The position numbers and the translations under genes were made by a program. A stretch of DNA of 64,000 bases from JAVBJV01 sp031546815. Its GTDB lineage: Bacteria; Pseudomonadota; Alphaproteobacteria; Acetobacterales; Acetobacteraceae. The stretch spans positions 41,170 to 105,169 of the forward strand of contig JAVBJV010000007.1 of NCBI GenBank assembly GCA_031546815.1. Reading direction: 5' to 3'. Of this stretch, positions 23,225 to 32,443 are shown in pieces. Within the stretch, counting starts at the first letter, position 1; each line of letters opens with the position of its first letter. The notes below the pieces were generated by a model. That model ran no database searches and was not told where the DNA came from. It saw nothing but the letters and a program-made list of their open reading frames with translations.

Positions 23225-23414
23225 CACGCATACTCATGTTAAATAAAGTCGATTTTTTTAACACGACATTTGCCTCATGTGCAGTTTTTTCACATAACCG
23301 AACATATAGGTATTTTAATACCAGACCCACATTGATGCCGCTGAAATCTTGCCTCTGGACAACCCCCTCCCATCCCGTCACAAGCGCCGCTTCTTGCACG
23401 CAAAGGTTCCAGGG

Positions 23415-24335
23415 ATGAGACGTCGTCGCGGTAATGCCATTGATGGCTGGTTGATCGTCGATAAGCCCAGTGGCATCGGCTCGACCGATGTGGTGAACAA
23501 GGTCCGCCGCGCGTTCGACGCGCAGAAGGCGGGGCATGGCGGCACGCTCGACCCGCTGGCGACCGGGGTGTTGCCGATTGCGTTCGGGGCCGCCACCAAG
23601 ACCGTCCCCTATGTCATGGACGGCACCAAGCTGTATCATTTTACCCTTCGCTTCGGCGATGCGCGCGATACCGACGATGCCGACGGCAAGACCATCGCCA
23701 CGTCCGACGTGCGGCCGGACGATGCCACCATCGCCGCCGCGCTGCCCGCCTTTCGCGGCGACATCATGCAGATCCCGCCGATCTATTCCGCCATCAAGGT
23801 GGCCGGCCAGCGTTCGTATGATCTGGCGCGCGAGGGCGAGGTCCCGGTTCTGGCCGCCCGCCCGGCGCGGATTGACCGGTTCGAGATGATCGCCCGGCCA
23901 GACGCTGATACCGCCATTTTCGAGGTTCAGTCCGGCAAGGGCGTTTATATGCGCAGCCTGGCGCGCGATCTGGCGGTCGCCTGCGGCACGGTCGGGCATA
24001 TCGCCACGCTGCGGCGCCTGCGGGTCGGGCCGTTTCTGGCCGAGAACGCGATTCCGCTGGACAGATTGTGCAGTCCGGACCATACGGAGCCTGTCTCTCC
24101 GGACCTTTTGCTTCCGGTCGCGACCGCGCTGGCCGACATCCCGGCGCTGGCCCTGACCGAGGCCGAGGCCACCCGACTCTGCCATGGTAACCAGCTCTCG
24201 CTGGTGGACATGCTGGGCCGGATTCCAGACACCGCCAACCCCGCAGGGGGCGTGGTGCGTGCCATGGCGGGGGTCCGCGTACTGGGGCTGTGCATACTGG
24301 AAGACGGTATGTTGAAGCCCGAACGCCTTCTGTGA
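23415..24335 (+). CDS. truB: tRNA pseudouridine(55) synthase TruB
   Basis: A 306-residue pseudouridine synthase. 'WLIVDKPSGIGSTDVVNKVRR' opens the fold and 'GHGGTLDPLATGVLPIAFG' contains the catalytic Asp. 'PPIYSAIKVAGQRSYDLAREG' and 'GVYMRSLARDL' are also typical. It makes Psi55 in the T-loop of tRNAs. I chose the ATG at 23415 (AAGG upstream), not the TTG at 23349. It is followed by rpsO and pnp in the standard order, but rbfA does not precede it. Confidence 0.96.
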   Translation: MRRRRGNAIDGWLIVDKPSGIGSTDVVNKVRRAFDAQKAGHGGTLDPLATGVLPIAFGAATKTVPYVMDGTKLYHFTLRFGDARDTDDADGKTIATSDVRPDDATIAAALPAFRGDIMQIPPIYSAIKVAGQRSYDLAREGEVPVLAARPARIDRFEMIARPDADTAIFEVQSGKGVYMRSLARDLAVACGTVGHIATLRRLRVGPFLAENAIPLDRLCSPDHTEPVSPDLLLPVATALADIPALALTEAEATRLCHGNQLSLVDMLGRIPDTANPAGGVVRAMAGVRVLGLCILEDGMLKPERLL

Positions 24336-24404
24336 AGGCCGGAAACCAGGCGCGCCGTTTGTAACTGCCGCAGGCCCACGGCCCGGCTTTCATGGAGAGA
24401 ACCG

Positions 24405-24674
24405 ATGTCGATTACTGCGGAACGCCGCACGGCGCTTATCGCCGAATACGCAACCAAGCCGGGTGACACAGGCAGCCCTGAAGTTCAGGTCGCCGTGATG
24501 TCGGAACGGATTTCCAATCTGACCGAACATCTGAAGATCCACGCGAAGGACTTCCACAGCCGTCGCGGTCTGCTGATGCTGGTCGGCCAGCGCCGTCGCC
24601 TGCTCGACTACTTGAAGGCGAAAAACTTTGGTCGTTACGACGCCCTGATCAAGCGCCTCAACCTGCGTCGCTGA
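24405..24674 (+). CDS. rpsO: 30S ribosomal protein S15
   Basis: An 89-residue S15 of normal length, with 'ETGSPEVQVA'-type residues ('DTGSPEVQVAVMSERISNLTEHLK', about 23-46) and the rRNA-binding 'HAKDFHSRRGLLMLVGQRRRLLDYLK' (about 45-71). It binds the 16S central-domain three-way junction and nucleates platform assembly. It is preceded by a GGAGAG site and followed by a long hairpin before pnp, the conserved rpsO-pnp arrangement. Confidence 0.98.
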   Translation: MSITAERRTALIAEYATKPGDTGSPEVQVAVMSERISNLTEHLKIHAKDFHSRRGLLMLVGQRRRLLDYLKAKNFGRYDALIKRLNLRR

Positions 24675-24710
24675 GTACCTTACGGGTACTTAAAATGCAG
24701 TAGCCATAGA

Positions 24711-24754
24711 CACACGAGGACGTAGGGACCATATGGTGCCTGCGTCCTTGTGTG
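24711..24754 (+). ncRNA. rpsO-pnp intergenic stem-loop (probable RNase III site)
   Basis: Arms 24711-24730 and 24735-24754 form a 20-bp stem with two G-U pairs and one mismatch, around an ATAT loop. No U-tract follows. In E. coli the stem-loop at this place is cut by RNase III to start PNPase autocontrol. The same function is inferred here from position and shape. Confidence 0.65.
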
Positions 24755-25003
24755 CTTTATAAAGACTCGGACGTGCCTATGAACCGGCGGGTGACCCCGC
24801 CTCCCGTGCCCGGCGCGGGACGACAGGATACGGCCTGACGCTTTCTTGCCTGAAATGGCGGGAAACAGCGCGGCGTTTCAGGCGAGGCGAGGGCAGTGCC
24901 CCCGCTTCGCCCGAGGCGCCGATTTCCGCGTAGCGGAAGCGCCAGACACGTTCTCTCGTCCAACACCGAATCACGGTCTCTGATGTGAAAGACGAACGAA
25001 ACG
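24755..25003 (+). other. Structured pnp leader region
   Basis: This 249-bp stretch has no gene. It holds at least two further potential stem-loops: GCCTGAAA (24848-24855) with TTTCAGGC (24876-24883), and a GC-rich pair, 24881-24894 with 24898-24911, separated by three bases. The two share bases at 24881-24883, so they may be alternative folds. This suggests a regulated 5' leader of pnp. Confidence 0.5.
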
Positions 25004-27169
25004 ATGTTTGAAAATTTCTTCCGCAAGGAAATCCAGTGGGGCGGCCGCACACTGTCGATCGAAACCGGCAAGATCGCCCGCCAGGCCGATGGCGCGGTGA
25101 TGGTGCGCTACGGCGACACGATCGTGCTCTGCACGGCGGTTGGCGCCAAGACCACCAAGCCGGGACAGGACTTCTTCCCGCTGACCGTGAACTACCAGGA
25201 AAAGGCGTTCGCCGCCGGTAAGATCCCCGGTGGGTTCTTCAAGCGCGAAGGCCGCCCGTCGGAAAAGGAAACGCTGGTCTCGCGCCTGATCGACCGGCCG
25301 ATCCGCCCGCTGTTCCCCATGGGCTTCCGCAATGAAGTGCAGGTGATCGCCACCGTCCTCAGCCACGACATGGAAAACGACCCCGATGTGGTTGCGCTGA
25401 TCGGCTGTTCGGCCGCGCTGACGCTGTCGGGCATTCCGTTCTTCGGCCCGGTGGCTGCCGCCCGCGTGGGCCGCATCGACGGCCAGCTGGTGCTGAACCC
25501 GACCTCGGAACAGCAGAAGACCTCGGTGCTGGATCTGGTTGTCGCCGGCACCGCCGAAGGCGTGCTGATGGTGGAATCGGAAGCCGAAGAATTGTCCGAA
25601 GAGGACATGCTGAACGCCGTGGTGTTTGCGCACCAGTCGTTCCAGCCGGTGATCCAGGCGATCATCGAACTGGCCGAACACGCCGCCAAGGAACCCTGGG
25701 CGCTGACGCAGGCCTCGGCCGAGGAAGTTGCCCTGAAGGCCCGCGTTGATGCGCTGGCACGTGGTGCACTGGCCGAAGCGTACAAGGAAAAAGTGAAGCA
25801 GGCGCGTTACGAAAAGGTGGGCGCCGCGAAGAAGGCCGCCGCCGAAGCGCTGACGGCCGAAGGGCTGGATGCCGACAAGGCGAAGGGTCTGTTCAAGGAT
25901 CTGGAAGCCGACATCGTGCGTAACTCGATCCTCGACACCGGCATCCGCATCGACGGTCGCGACACCAAGACCGTGCGCCCGATCATCGGCGAAGTGGGCG
26001 TGCTGCCGCGTGCGCATGGCTCGGCGCTGTTCACGCGTGGTGAAACGCAGGCGTTCTGCGTTGCCACGCTCGGCACCGGTCAGGACGAGCAGATCATCGA
26101 TGCGCTGGAAGGCGAATATCGCGAGCATTTCATGCTGCATTACAACTTCCCTCCGTACTCGGTGGGCGAAGCTGGCCGCATGGGATCGCCGGGCCGTCGC
26201 GAAATCGGGCATGGCAAGCTGGCATGGCGCGCCGTGCATCCGGTCCTGCCGGAGAAAGACAAGTTCCCGTACACGCTGCGCGTGGTCTCGGAAATCACCG
26301 AAAGCAATGGTTCGTCCTCGATGGCGACCGTGTGCGGCACGTCGCTGGCGCTGATGGATGCGGGTGTTCCGCTGAAGCGCCCGGTGGCGGGTATCGCCAT
26401 GGGCCTGATCAAGGAAGACAAGGGCTTTGCGGTTCTGTCCGACATCCTGGGTGACGAAGATCACCTGGGCGACATGGACTTCAAGGTGGCCGGCACCGAA
26501 GCAGGCATCACCAGCCTGCAGATGGACATCAAGATCACCTCGATCACGCCGGAAATCATGAAGATCGCGCTGGGTCAGGCGAAGGATGGGCGTCTGCACA
26601 TCCTGGGCGAAATGGCCAAGGCGATCACCGGTGCGCGCAACGATGTGGCGGCGACTGCGCCGCGCATCACCGTGATCAACGTGCCGAAGGAAAAGATCCG
26701 CGAAGTGATCGGCACCGGCGGCAAGGTGATCCGCGAGATCGTCGAACAGACGGGCTGCAAGATCGACATCGAAGACGATGGCACGATCAAGGTTGCCTCG
26801 AACGACAGCGACAAGGCGCAGAAGGCCATCGACTGGATCCGCGGCATCGTGGCGGAACCGGAACTGGGCGTCATCTACACCGGCAAGGTGGTGAAGACGG
26901 CCGAATTCGGTGCGTTCGTGAACTTCCTGGGGTCGAAGGACGGGCTGGTACATATCAGCGAACTCGCCCAGGGCCGCGTGAACAAGACGACCGACGTCGT
27001 GAACCAGGGCGACACCGTGAAGGTGAAGATGCTGGGCTTCGACGATCGTGGTAAGGTGAAGCTGTCGATGCGCGTTGTCGATCAGGCGACGGGCGAAGAC
27101 ATCAGCGACAAGGTTGGACCCAAGGGCGGCAGCAAGCGCGGCGACGATGCGCCGAACGCGGGTTCTTAA
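25004..27169 (+). CDS. pnp: Polyribonucleotide nucleotidyltransferase (PNPase)
   Basis: A 721-residue PNPase: two RNase PH domains (the second around '[22 protein letters not shown]'-type residues, seen as '[17 protein letters not shown]'), an all-helical linker, a KH domain ('[19 protein letters not shown]', about 565-583) and an S1 domain ('[22 protein letters not shown]'). It degrades RNA 3' to 5' with phosphate and is a degradosome core enzyme. The start '[15 protein letters not shown]' is typical. It follows rpsO and a structured leader. Confidence 0.98.
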   Translation: [721 protein letters not shown]

Positions 27170-27182
27170 CGGCACAGGGATG

Positions 27183-27208
27183 CGGCGCGGTGTGAAAGCA
27201 CTGCGCCG
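27183..27208 (+). promoter_or_regulatory. Stem-loop between pnp and the flavin oxidoreductase gene
   Basis: A 10-bp GC-rich stem (27183-27192 with 27199-27208, one G-U pair) with loop TGAAAG and no U-tract. It is probably an mRNA stabiliser or weak terminator after pnp. Confidence 0.45.
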
Positions 27209-27239
27209 GTCTCCATAAGTTTTGAGGAGAAATGTGCCG

Positions 27240-28640
27240 ATGAAGACGATCAATCCGGTCCGCATGGGTGGGGTGGAAGTCCTGCCGGTGGTTGAGGGCG
27301 GGAAGGGTGTTTCGGTTTCCACCGGGATTTCTGCCGGACATTGGGCGGCGGCGGGTGGCGTGGGCACGTTCAGTGCCGTGAACGCCGACACGTTCGACGA
27401 AAATGGCCGCGCGATCCAGCAGATCTACCACGGCAAGACGCGCCGCGAACGCCATGCCGAGCTGATCCAGTTCGGGATCGAGGGTGGCATCACGCAGGCG
27501 AAGCGCGCGTGGGATCTGGCTGGCGGCAAAGGGCGCATCCACGCCAATATCCTGTGGGAAATGGGCGGCGCCGAAGATGTGATCAACGGCATTCTGGATG
27601 GTGCCAAGGGTCTGGTGAACGGCATTACGTGTGGCGCGGGTATGCCGTACCGTCTGGCCGACATCGCCATGAAATACGGCGTGTATTACTACCCCATCGT
27701 GTCGTCGGGCCGCGCGTTCGGCGCGCTGTGGAAGCGTAGCTACAACCGCGCGGCGGATCTGCTGGGCGGCGTGGTGTACGAAGATCCGTGGCTGGCGGGC
27801 GGGCATAACGGCCTGTCGAACAGCGAAGATCCGGCCAAGCCGGAGGACCCGTATCCGCGCGTGGCGGCGTTGCGCAAGGTGATGAACGGCTTCGGTCTGA
27901 CCGAAGTGCCCATCATCATGGCGGGCGGCGTCTGGTGGCTGGAAGAATGGGAACACTGGCTCGACAATCCCGAAATCGGCCCGGTGGCATTCCAGTTCGG
28001 CACACGTCCGTTGCTGACGCAGGAAAGCCCGATTGGCGATGCATGGAAGCAGCGTCTGCTGACCCTGAAGGAAGGCGATATCTTCCTGAACCATTTCAGC
28101 CCGACGGGGTTCTATTCGTCGGCGGTGAATAACCGGTTCCTGCAGGAACTGCGCGACCGCAACGACCGTCAGGTGGCATACACCACGGAAGAAGTGGGCG
28201 AGCACACGGCTGTCTATGGCGTGGGTCCGCGCAAGCGCCCCGTCTATCTGACTCCGGTGGAGCTGGACCGTGTGAAGCGTTGGGAAGCCGCGGGCTTTAC
28301 CGATGCGATGCGCACGCCCGACAACACGCTGATTTTCGTGGAACCTGCCAAGGCGAACGAAATCCTGAAGGACCAGACCGACTGCATGGGCTGCCTGTCG
28401 CAGTGCCGGTTCTCGAACTGGTCCACGCATTCGGATGATTTTTCCAACGGCAAGCGGGCCGATCCGCGCAGCTTCTGCATTCAGAAGACACTGCAGGACA
28501 TCGCCCATGCTGGCGCCGTGGAAAACAACCTGATGTTCAGCGGCCACAACGCGTATCGCTTTGCGACCGACCCGTTCTACGCGAACGGCTTCATCCCCAC
28601 CGTGGGACAGCTGGTCGAACGGATCATGACCGGTCGCTGA
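27240..28640 (+). CDS. NAD(P)H-dependent flavin oxidoreductase (nitronate monooxygenase-like)
   Basis: A 466-residue FMN-binding TIM-barrel protein of the 2-nitropropane dioxygenase/nitronate monooxygenase superfamily. It has 'GGVGTFSAVNADTF', the loop 'GLVNGITCGAGMPYRLADIA', 'PIIMAGGVWW' for phosphate binding and 'FQFGTRPLLTQESPI'. It is longer than typical nitronate monooxygenases, with a C-terminal extension holding two Cys ('CMGCLSQCRF', three Cys close together) that could bind a metal or iron-sulfur cluster. GAGGAGA precedes the ATG at 27240. It may share the pnp transcript. The true substrate is unknown. Confidence 0.8.
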   Translation: MKTINPVRMGGVEVLPVVEGGKGVSVSTGISAGHWAAAGGVGTFSAVNADTFDENGRAIQQIYHGKTRRERHAELIQFGIEGGITQAKRAWDLAGGKGRIHANILWEMGGAEDVINGILDGAKGLVNGITCGAGMPYRLADIAMKYGVYYYPIVSSGRAFGALWKRSYNRAADLLGGVVYEDPWLAGGHNGLSNSEDPAKPEDPYPRVAALRKVMNGFGLTEVPIIMAGGVWWLEEWEHWLDNPEIGPVAFQFGTRPLLTQESPIGDAWKQRLLTLKEGDIFLNHFSPTGFYSSAVNNRFLQELRDRNDRQVAYTTEEVGEHTAVYGVGPRKRPVYLTPVELDRVKRWEAAGFTDAMRTPDNTLIFVEPAKANEILKDQTDCMGCLSQCRFSNWSTHSDDFSNGKRADPRSFCIQKTLQDIAHAGAVENNLMFSGHNAYRFATDPFYANGFIPTVGQLVERIMTGR

Positions 28641-28696
28641 GAGACCGCTCGATACTGCTACTGGGGCGGCCGTCTGAAACGGCCTCCAGACCAACA

Positions 28697-28725
28697 AAAA
28701 ACCCGCTCTTCCGAGCGGGTTTTTT
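28697..28725. terminator. Bidirectional intrinsic terminator
   Basis: The stem ACCCGCTC/GAGCGGGT with loop TTCC (28701-28719) is flanked by A- and T-runs on both sides. It serves the plus-strand flavin oxidoreductase and the minus-strand ABC operon, whose last stop is at 28730. Confidence 0.93.
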
Positions 28726-28729
28726 ATTC

Positions 28730-29467
28730 TCAGATATCGCGCGACAGCTCGACCAGTTCGCGCGTGTGTGGATGCACCGCGCCGTCGTTGCGCAGTGCGT
28801 CTGATGTCAGCGTTTCCACGATCCGCCCACCCTGCATCACGGCAAGCCGCTGGCAGAGATGCGCCACCACCGCCAGATTATGGCTGACCAGAATGCAGGT
28901 CAGCGTGAGCGCCTCCGACAGATCCGCCAGCAGGTTGAGGATTTCCGCCTGCACCGACACGTCGAGCGCGCTGGTCGGTTCGTCCAGCAGCAGGATCGAC
29001 GGCGAGGTCATCAACGCGCGCGCAATCGCTACACGCTGGCGCTGCCCGCCCGAGAGCTGATGCGGGAAACGGAAGCGCGCCGTGCGGGGCAGGGCCACGT
29101 CTTCCAGTGCCTTGTTGATGCGGGTGTCGATGTCGCCGATGCCGTGGATCAGCAGCGGTTCGCTGAGGATGCGGTCCACCGTCTGGCGCGGGTGCAGCGA
29201 TCCGTACGGATCCTGGAACACCATCTGCACCTTGCGGAAAAACACCTTGTTGCGCACCGGGCCGACGGCCTGACCGTCGACGCGGATCTCGCCGCTCCAG
29301 TCCGGGTTCAACCCCGACAGCGCGCGCAGCACGGTGGATTTACCCGACCCGGATTCCCCCACCAGCCCGAATGTTTCGCCATGCGGCACGTGCAGCGACA
29401 CGTCCTTCAGCACATGCACATCGTGGAAGCTGATGTTGAGGTTTTTTACATCGATCATTTCAGCCAC
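28730..29467 (-). CDS. ABC transporter ATP-binding protein, DppF/OppF type
   Basis: A 245-residue ATPase, last gene of a five-gene peptide/nickel-type importer operon. Walker A is 'GESGSGKST' (about 37-45), the ABC signature 'LSGGQRQRVAIARAL' (about 140-154) and Walker B 'ILLLDEPTSALD' (about 160-171). Its start overlaps the end of the preceding ATPase gene by 13 bp. With its partner it powers import of the bound solute across the inner membrane. Confidence 0.92.
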   Translation of the reverse strand: MAEMIDVKNLNISFHDVHVLKDVSLHVPHGETFGLVGESGSGKSTVLRALSGLNPDWSGEIRVDGQAVGPVRNKVFFRKVQMVFQDPYGSLHPRQTVDRILSEPLLIHGIGDIDTRINKALEDVALPRTARFRFPHQLSGGQRQRVAIARALMTSPSILLLDEPTSALDVSVQAEILNLLADLSEALTLTCILVSHNLAVVAHLCQRLAVMQGGRIVETLTSDALRNDGAVHPHTRELVELSRDI

Positions 29468-30303
29468 TCCGGATCGCGCTTCATGACCGGCAGACGGGCG
29501 CGTGGTTCATGCAGGCGCGGCAGGCAGCCCAGCAGGCCGCGCGTGTAGGCGTGCTGCGCATGCAGCAGGTCTTTTGCGTCGAGCTCTTCCATCACCTGGC
29601 CCGAATACATCACTGCCACCCGGTCGCAGAAGCGCGAGACCAGCGGCAGATCGTGGCTGATGAGCATCAGGCCCATGCCGCGCGCCGAGACCAGTTCGTC
29701 GATCAGCCGCAGGATTTCCGCCTGCACCGATGCGTCGAGCGCGCTGGTCGGTTCGTCAGCAATCAGCAGATCCGGGTCGGGGGCCAGCATCATGGCGATC
29801 ATCGCGCGCTGGCCCATGCCGCCCGAAACCTCGTGCGCATAGGAATTCGCCACGCGCTTCGGGTCGCGGATGCGCACCTGTTCCAGCAGGTCGATGGCGG
29901 CATCGCGCGCTTCGCGGCTGCTCACACCCTTGCGGTGCGCGCCCCAGGCTTCGGCGATCTGCGCACCCACCGTCATCACCGGGTTCAGCGAGAATTTGGG
30001 GTCCTGCAGGATCAGCCCGATGCCGTTGCCGCGCAGGCTGCGCATGGTCTTCTCGGACGCGTTGGCGACGTCGATGCCGTTGAAGGTCAGCGCATCGGCC
30101 TCGACCTTGGCTTGCGGCGGCAGCAGACGCATCAGCGCGCGCCCGGTGACGGACTTGCCCGAACCGGATTCACCCACGATGCCCAGTTTCTCGCGCCCGA
30201 TCCGCATGGACACGCCACGCACGGCAGGCACATAGCCCGAGTGACCGGGGAACGAGACACGCAGATTACGGATCTCGGCCAGAGGAGCTGAGGTGTCGTT
30301 CAT
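29455..30303 (-). CDS. ABC transporter ATP-binding protein, DppD/OppD type
   Basis: A 282-residue ATPase. Walker A is 'GESGSGKSV' (about 43-51), the signature is 'VSGGMGQRAMIAMML' and Walker B 'LLIADEPTSALD'. The C-terminal extension ('AYTRGLLGCLPRLHEPRARLPV') is of the oligopeptide/dipeptide type. It is shorter than most DppD proteins and lacks the Cys-rich end that binds a 4Fe-4S cluster in some members. The ATG overlaps the stop of the permease gene (ATGA). Confidence 0.92.
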   Translation of the reverse strand: MNDTSAPLAEIRNLRVSFPGHSGYVPAVRGVSMRIGREKLGIVGESGSGKSVTGRALMRLLPPQAKVEADALTFNGIDVANASEKTMRSLRGNGIGLILQDPKFSLNPVMTVGAQIAEAWGAHRKGVSSREARDAAIDLLEQVRIRDPKRVANSYAHEVSGGMGQRAMIAMMLAPDPDLLIADEPTSALDASVQAEILRLIDELVSARGMGLMLISHDLPLVSRFCDRVAVMYSGQVMEELDAKDLLHAQHAYTRGLLGCLPRLHEPRARLPVMKRDPEWLK

Positions 30304-31205
30304 TTCTGCTTCGGGTCCAGAACGTCGCGCAGCCCGTCGCCCAACAGGTTGAAGGCGAGGGCGGTGATGAAGATAACCATGCCGGGGATCAGCGGCACCC
30401 ACCATTCCGACAGCATGAAGCGCCGCGCGGTCGAGATCATCGCGCCCCATTCCGGCATTGGCGGCTGTGCGCCAAGCCCCAGGAAGCCCAACCCCGCCGC
30501 AGTCAGGATGATCGACGACATGTCGAGCGTGATGCGCACCACCAGACTGCCGATGCACATCGGCAGCACATGGCGCAGCACGACGCGGAAGGCGCTGGCA
30601 CCGTTCAGACGCACGGCGGCGATGTAGTCCGCGTTGCGGATGGTCAGTGTCTCGGCGCGTGCCAGACGCGCATATGGCGGCCACGCGGTCAGCGCGATGG
30701 CGATGATGGCGCTGGTAATGCCGGGCCGCAGCGCGGCGACAAACGCCAGCGCCAGAATCAGACGCGGGAAGGCGAGGAACACATCGGTCACGCGCATCAG
30801 GATGCGATCGAGCCAGCCGCCCGCATACCCCGCCGCCGCGCCGATGATCAGCCCGAACGGTGCCACGATGGCGACAATGGCGATCACCATGCCCAGCGTG
30901 ATCTGCCCGCCGTACAGAATGCGCGAATACGTATCGCGGCCCAGTTCATCGGTGCCCAGGAAATGGTCCCACGATGGCGGCAGCAGCCGGTTCTGCGACA
31001 TCACCAGCGCCGGATCGTGCGTCGCCAGCACGGGTGCCAGCAGCGAGACCAGCATCATGAACGCGATGACCAGAAAACCACCGAATGCCAGCGGGTTCGC
31101 GCGGAAGTTCAGCCACAGCTGATAGCGCCGCCCCCACGCCGCCTGCGAGCGCGAAGCGGGAGAGTCGGTCAGCAGCCATTCACGGGTTGGAATATTCATG
31201 GTCAT
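30300..31205 (-). CDS. ABC transporter permease, DppC/OppC type
   Basis: A 301-residue permease with an N-terminal cytoplasmic part, about six membrane segments, the OppC N-terminal domain ('NPLAFGGFLVIAFMMLVSLLAPVLA') and the EAA-like coupling loop 'RLARAETLTIRNADYIAAVRLNGAS'. 'LLPPSWDHFLGTDELGRDTYSRILYG' is strongly conserved in the family. I chose the ATG at 31205, next to a GAGG site. It forms the membrane channel with the DppB-type partner, 4 bp upstream. Confidence 0.92.
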   Translation of the reverse strand: MTMNIPTREWLLTDSPASRSQAAWGRRYQLWLNFRANPLAFGGFLVIAFMMLVSLLAPVLATHDPALVMSQNRLLPPSWDHFLGTDELGRDTYSRILYGGQITLGMVIAIVAIVAPFGLIIGAAAGYAGGWLDRILMRVTDVFLAFPRLILALAFVAALRPGITSAIIAIALTAWPPYARLARAETLTIRNADYIAAVRLNGASAFRVVLRHVLPMCIGSLVVRITLDMSSIILTAAGLGFLGLGAQPPMPEWGAMISTARRFMLSEWWVPLIPGMVIFITALAFNLLGDGLRDVLDPKQK

Positions 31206-31209
31206 GTCC

Positions 31210-32223
31210 TCACCGCACACGCGGGTCGAGCAGGCGGTAGAGAATATCGGCCGACAGGTTCAGCACGACATACACCGCGCCGATCACCAGCGTGGCGCCC
31301 AGCACGGCGTTCATGTCGGCGTTCAGCAGGCTGACGGTCAGATACTGTCCCAGCCCCGGCCACGAGAAGATCGTCTCGGTCAGCACGGCACCTTCCAGCA
31401 GTCCGGCATAGGTCAGCGCCAGTACGGTGATCAGCGGCACGGTGATGTTGGCGAATGCATGCCGCCAGATCACCCGCTGCGACGACAGCCCCTTGGCGCG
31501 CGCGGTGGTCACGTATTCGGATCGCAATTCATTCAGCATGAACGCACGCGTCATGCGCGCGATATAGGCCAGCGAGTAATACCCCAGCACACAGGCCGGC
31601 TGGATCAGATGCGCCAGCGCATCGTGCAGCGAATCCCAGTCGCGCGCGATGATGCAGTCGATGGTCAGAAACCCGGTGACGGGATCCACCATGTCCATGA
31701 ACGCAACGCCCTGTCGTCCCGGCCCGGGCAGCCAGTTGAAGGTGGCGTAAAATACGATCAGGCTGACCATCCCCAGCACGAACACCGGCAGCGAATGCCC
31801 GGCCAGACACACCACACGGATGATCTGGTCGGTCTTGCTGCCCTGCTTCACCGCGGCCAGCACACCAACCGGAATGCCCAGCGCGGCCGACATGATGATG
31901 GCCACGGTTGCCAGTTCGATGGTGGCGGGGAAGAAGCGGATGATGTCTTCCACCACCGTGTGGCTGGTCATCACCGAGCGACCCAGATCGCCCACGAACA
32001 GCTTGCCCAGATACAGCCAGAACTGAATATACAACGGCTGGTCCAGCCCCAGTTCCATACGCACACGCTGGATCACATCTTCCGGCGCGCGGTCGCCCAC
32101 GATGGCGAGCACCGGATCGATCGGCATCACGCGTCCGATCAGGAAGGTGACCAGGGCCAGACCCAGCAGGGTGATCGGAACGGTGGAAAGCGTTCCCAGG
32201 ATAGAGCGAAGACGATGATTCAC
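31210..32223 (-). CDS. ABC transporter permease, DppB/OppB type
   Basis: A 337-residue permease. It begins with a hydrophobic segment and 'RVMPIDPVLAIVGDRAPEDVIQRVRMELGLDQPL', typical of DppB, and carries the coupling loop 'ARMTRAFMLNELRSEYVTTARAKGLS'. I chose the GTG at 32223 (AAGG upstream), because in-frame codons further up are not family-like. It is separated from the binding-protein gene by a 282-bp gap that contains a strong hairpin. Confidence 0.92.
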   Translation of the reverse strand: MNHRLRSILGTLSTVPITLLGLALVTFLIGRVMPIDPVLAIVGDRAPEDVIQRVRMELGLDQPLYIQFWLYLGKLFVGDLGRSVMTSHTVVEDIIRFFPATIELATVAIIMSAALGIPVGVLAAVKQGSKTDQIIRVVCLAGHSLPVFVLGMVSLIVFYATFNWLPGPGRQGVAFMDMVDPVTGFLTIDCIIARDWDSLHDALAHLIQPACVLGYYSLAYIARMTRAFMLNELRSEYVTTARAKGLSSQRVIWRHAFANITVPLITVLALTYAGLLEGAVLTETIFSWPGLGQYLTVSLLNADMNAVLGATLVIGAVYVVLNLSADILYRLLDPRVR

Positions 32224-32443
32224 GCAGATCAGGCCTTGTGAAAGGTAACGTGTTGAATGCAACCGGCGGCCGCACCCAGAGGAAAGTCGCTGATGCCGAC
32301 GTCGCCGCCATGTGTCCCGCAGTTTTGTGCGGGGGCGGGCGGGTCAGCATGATGAAAGCTCCGGCACTGGCGGCGGATCTGGAATACCGGATGGAGCGCT
32401 GCCTGTGACAAGGGGTCTTCCTAGAGGAGAGTGATCGTCGCGT

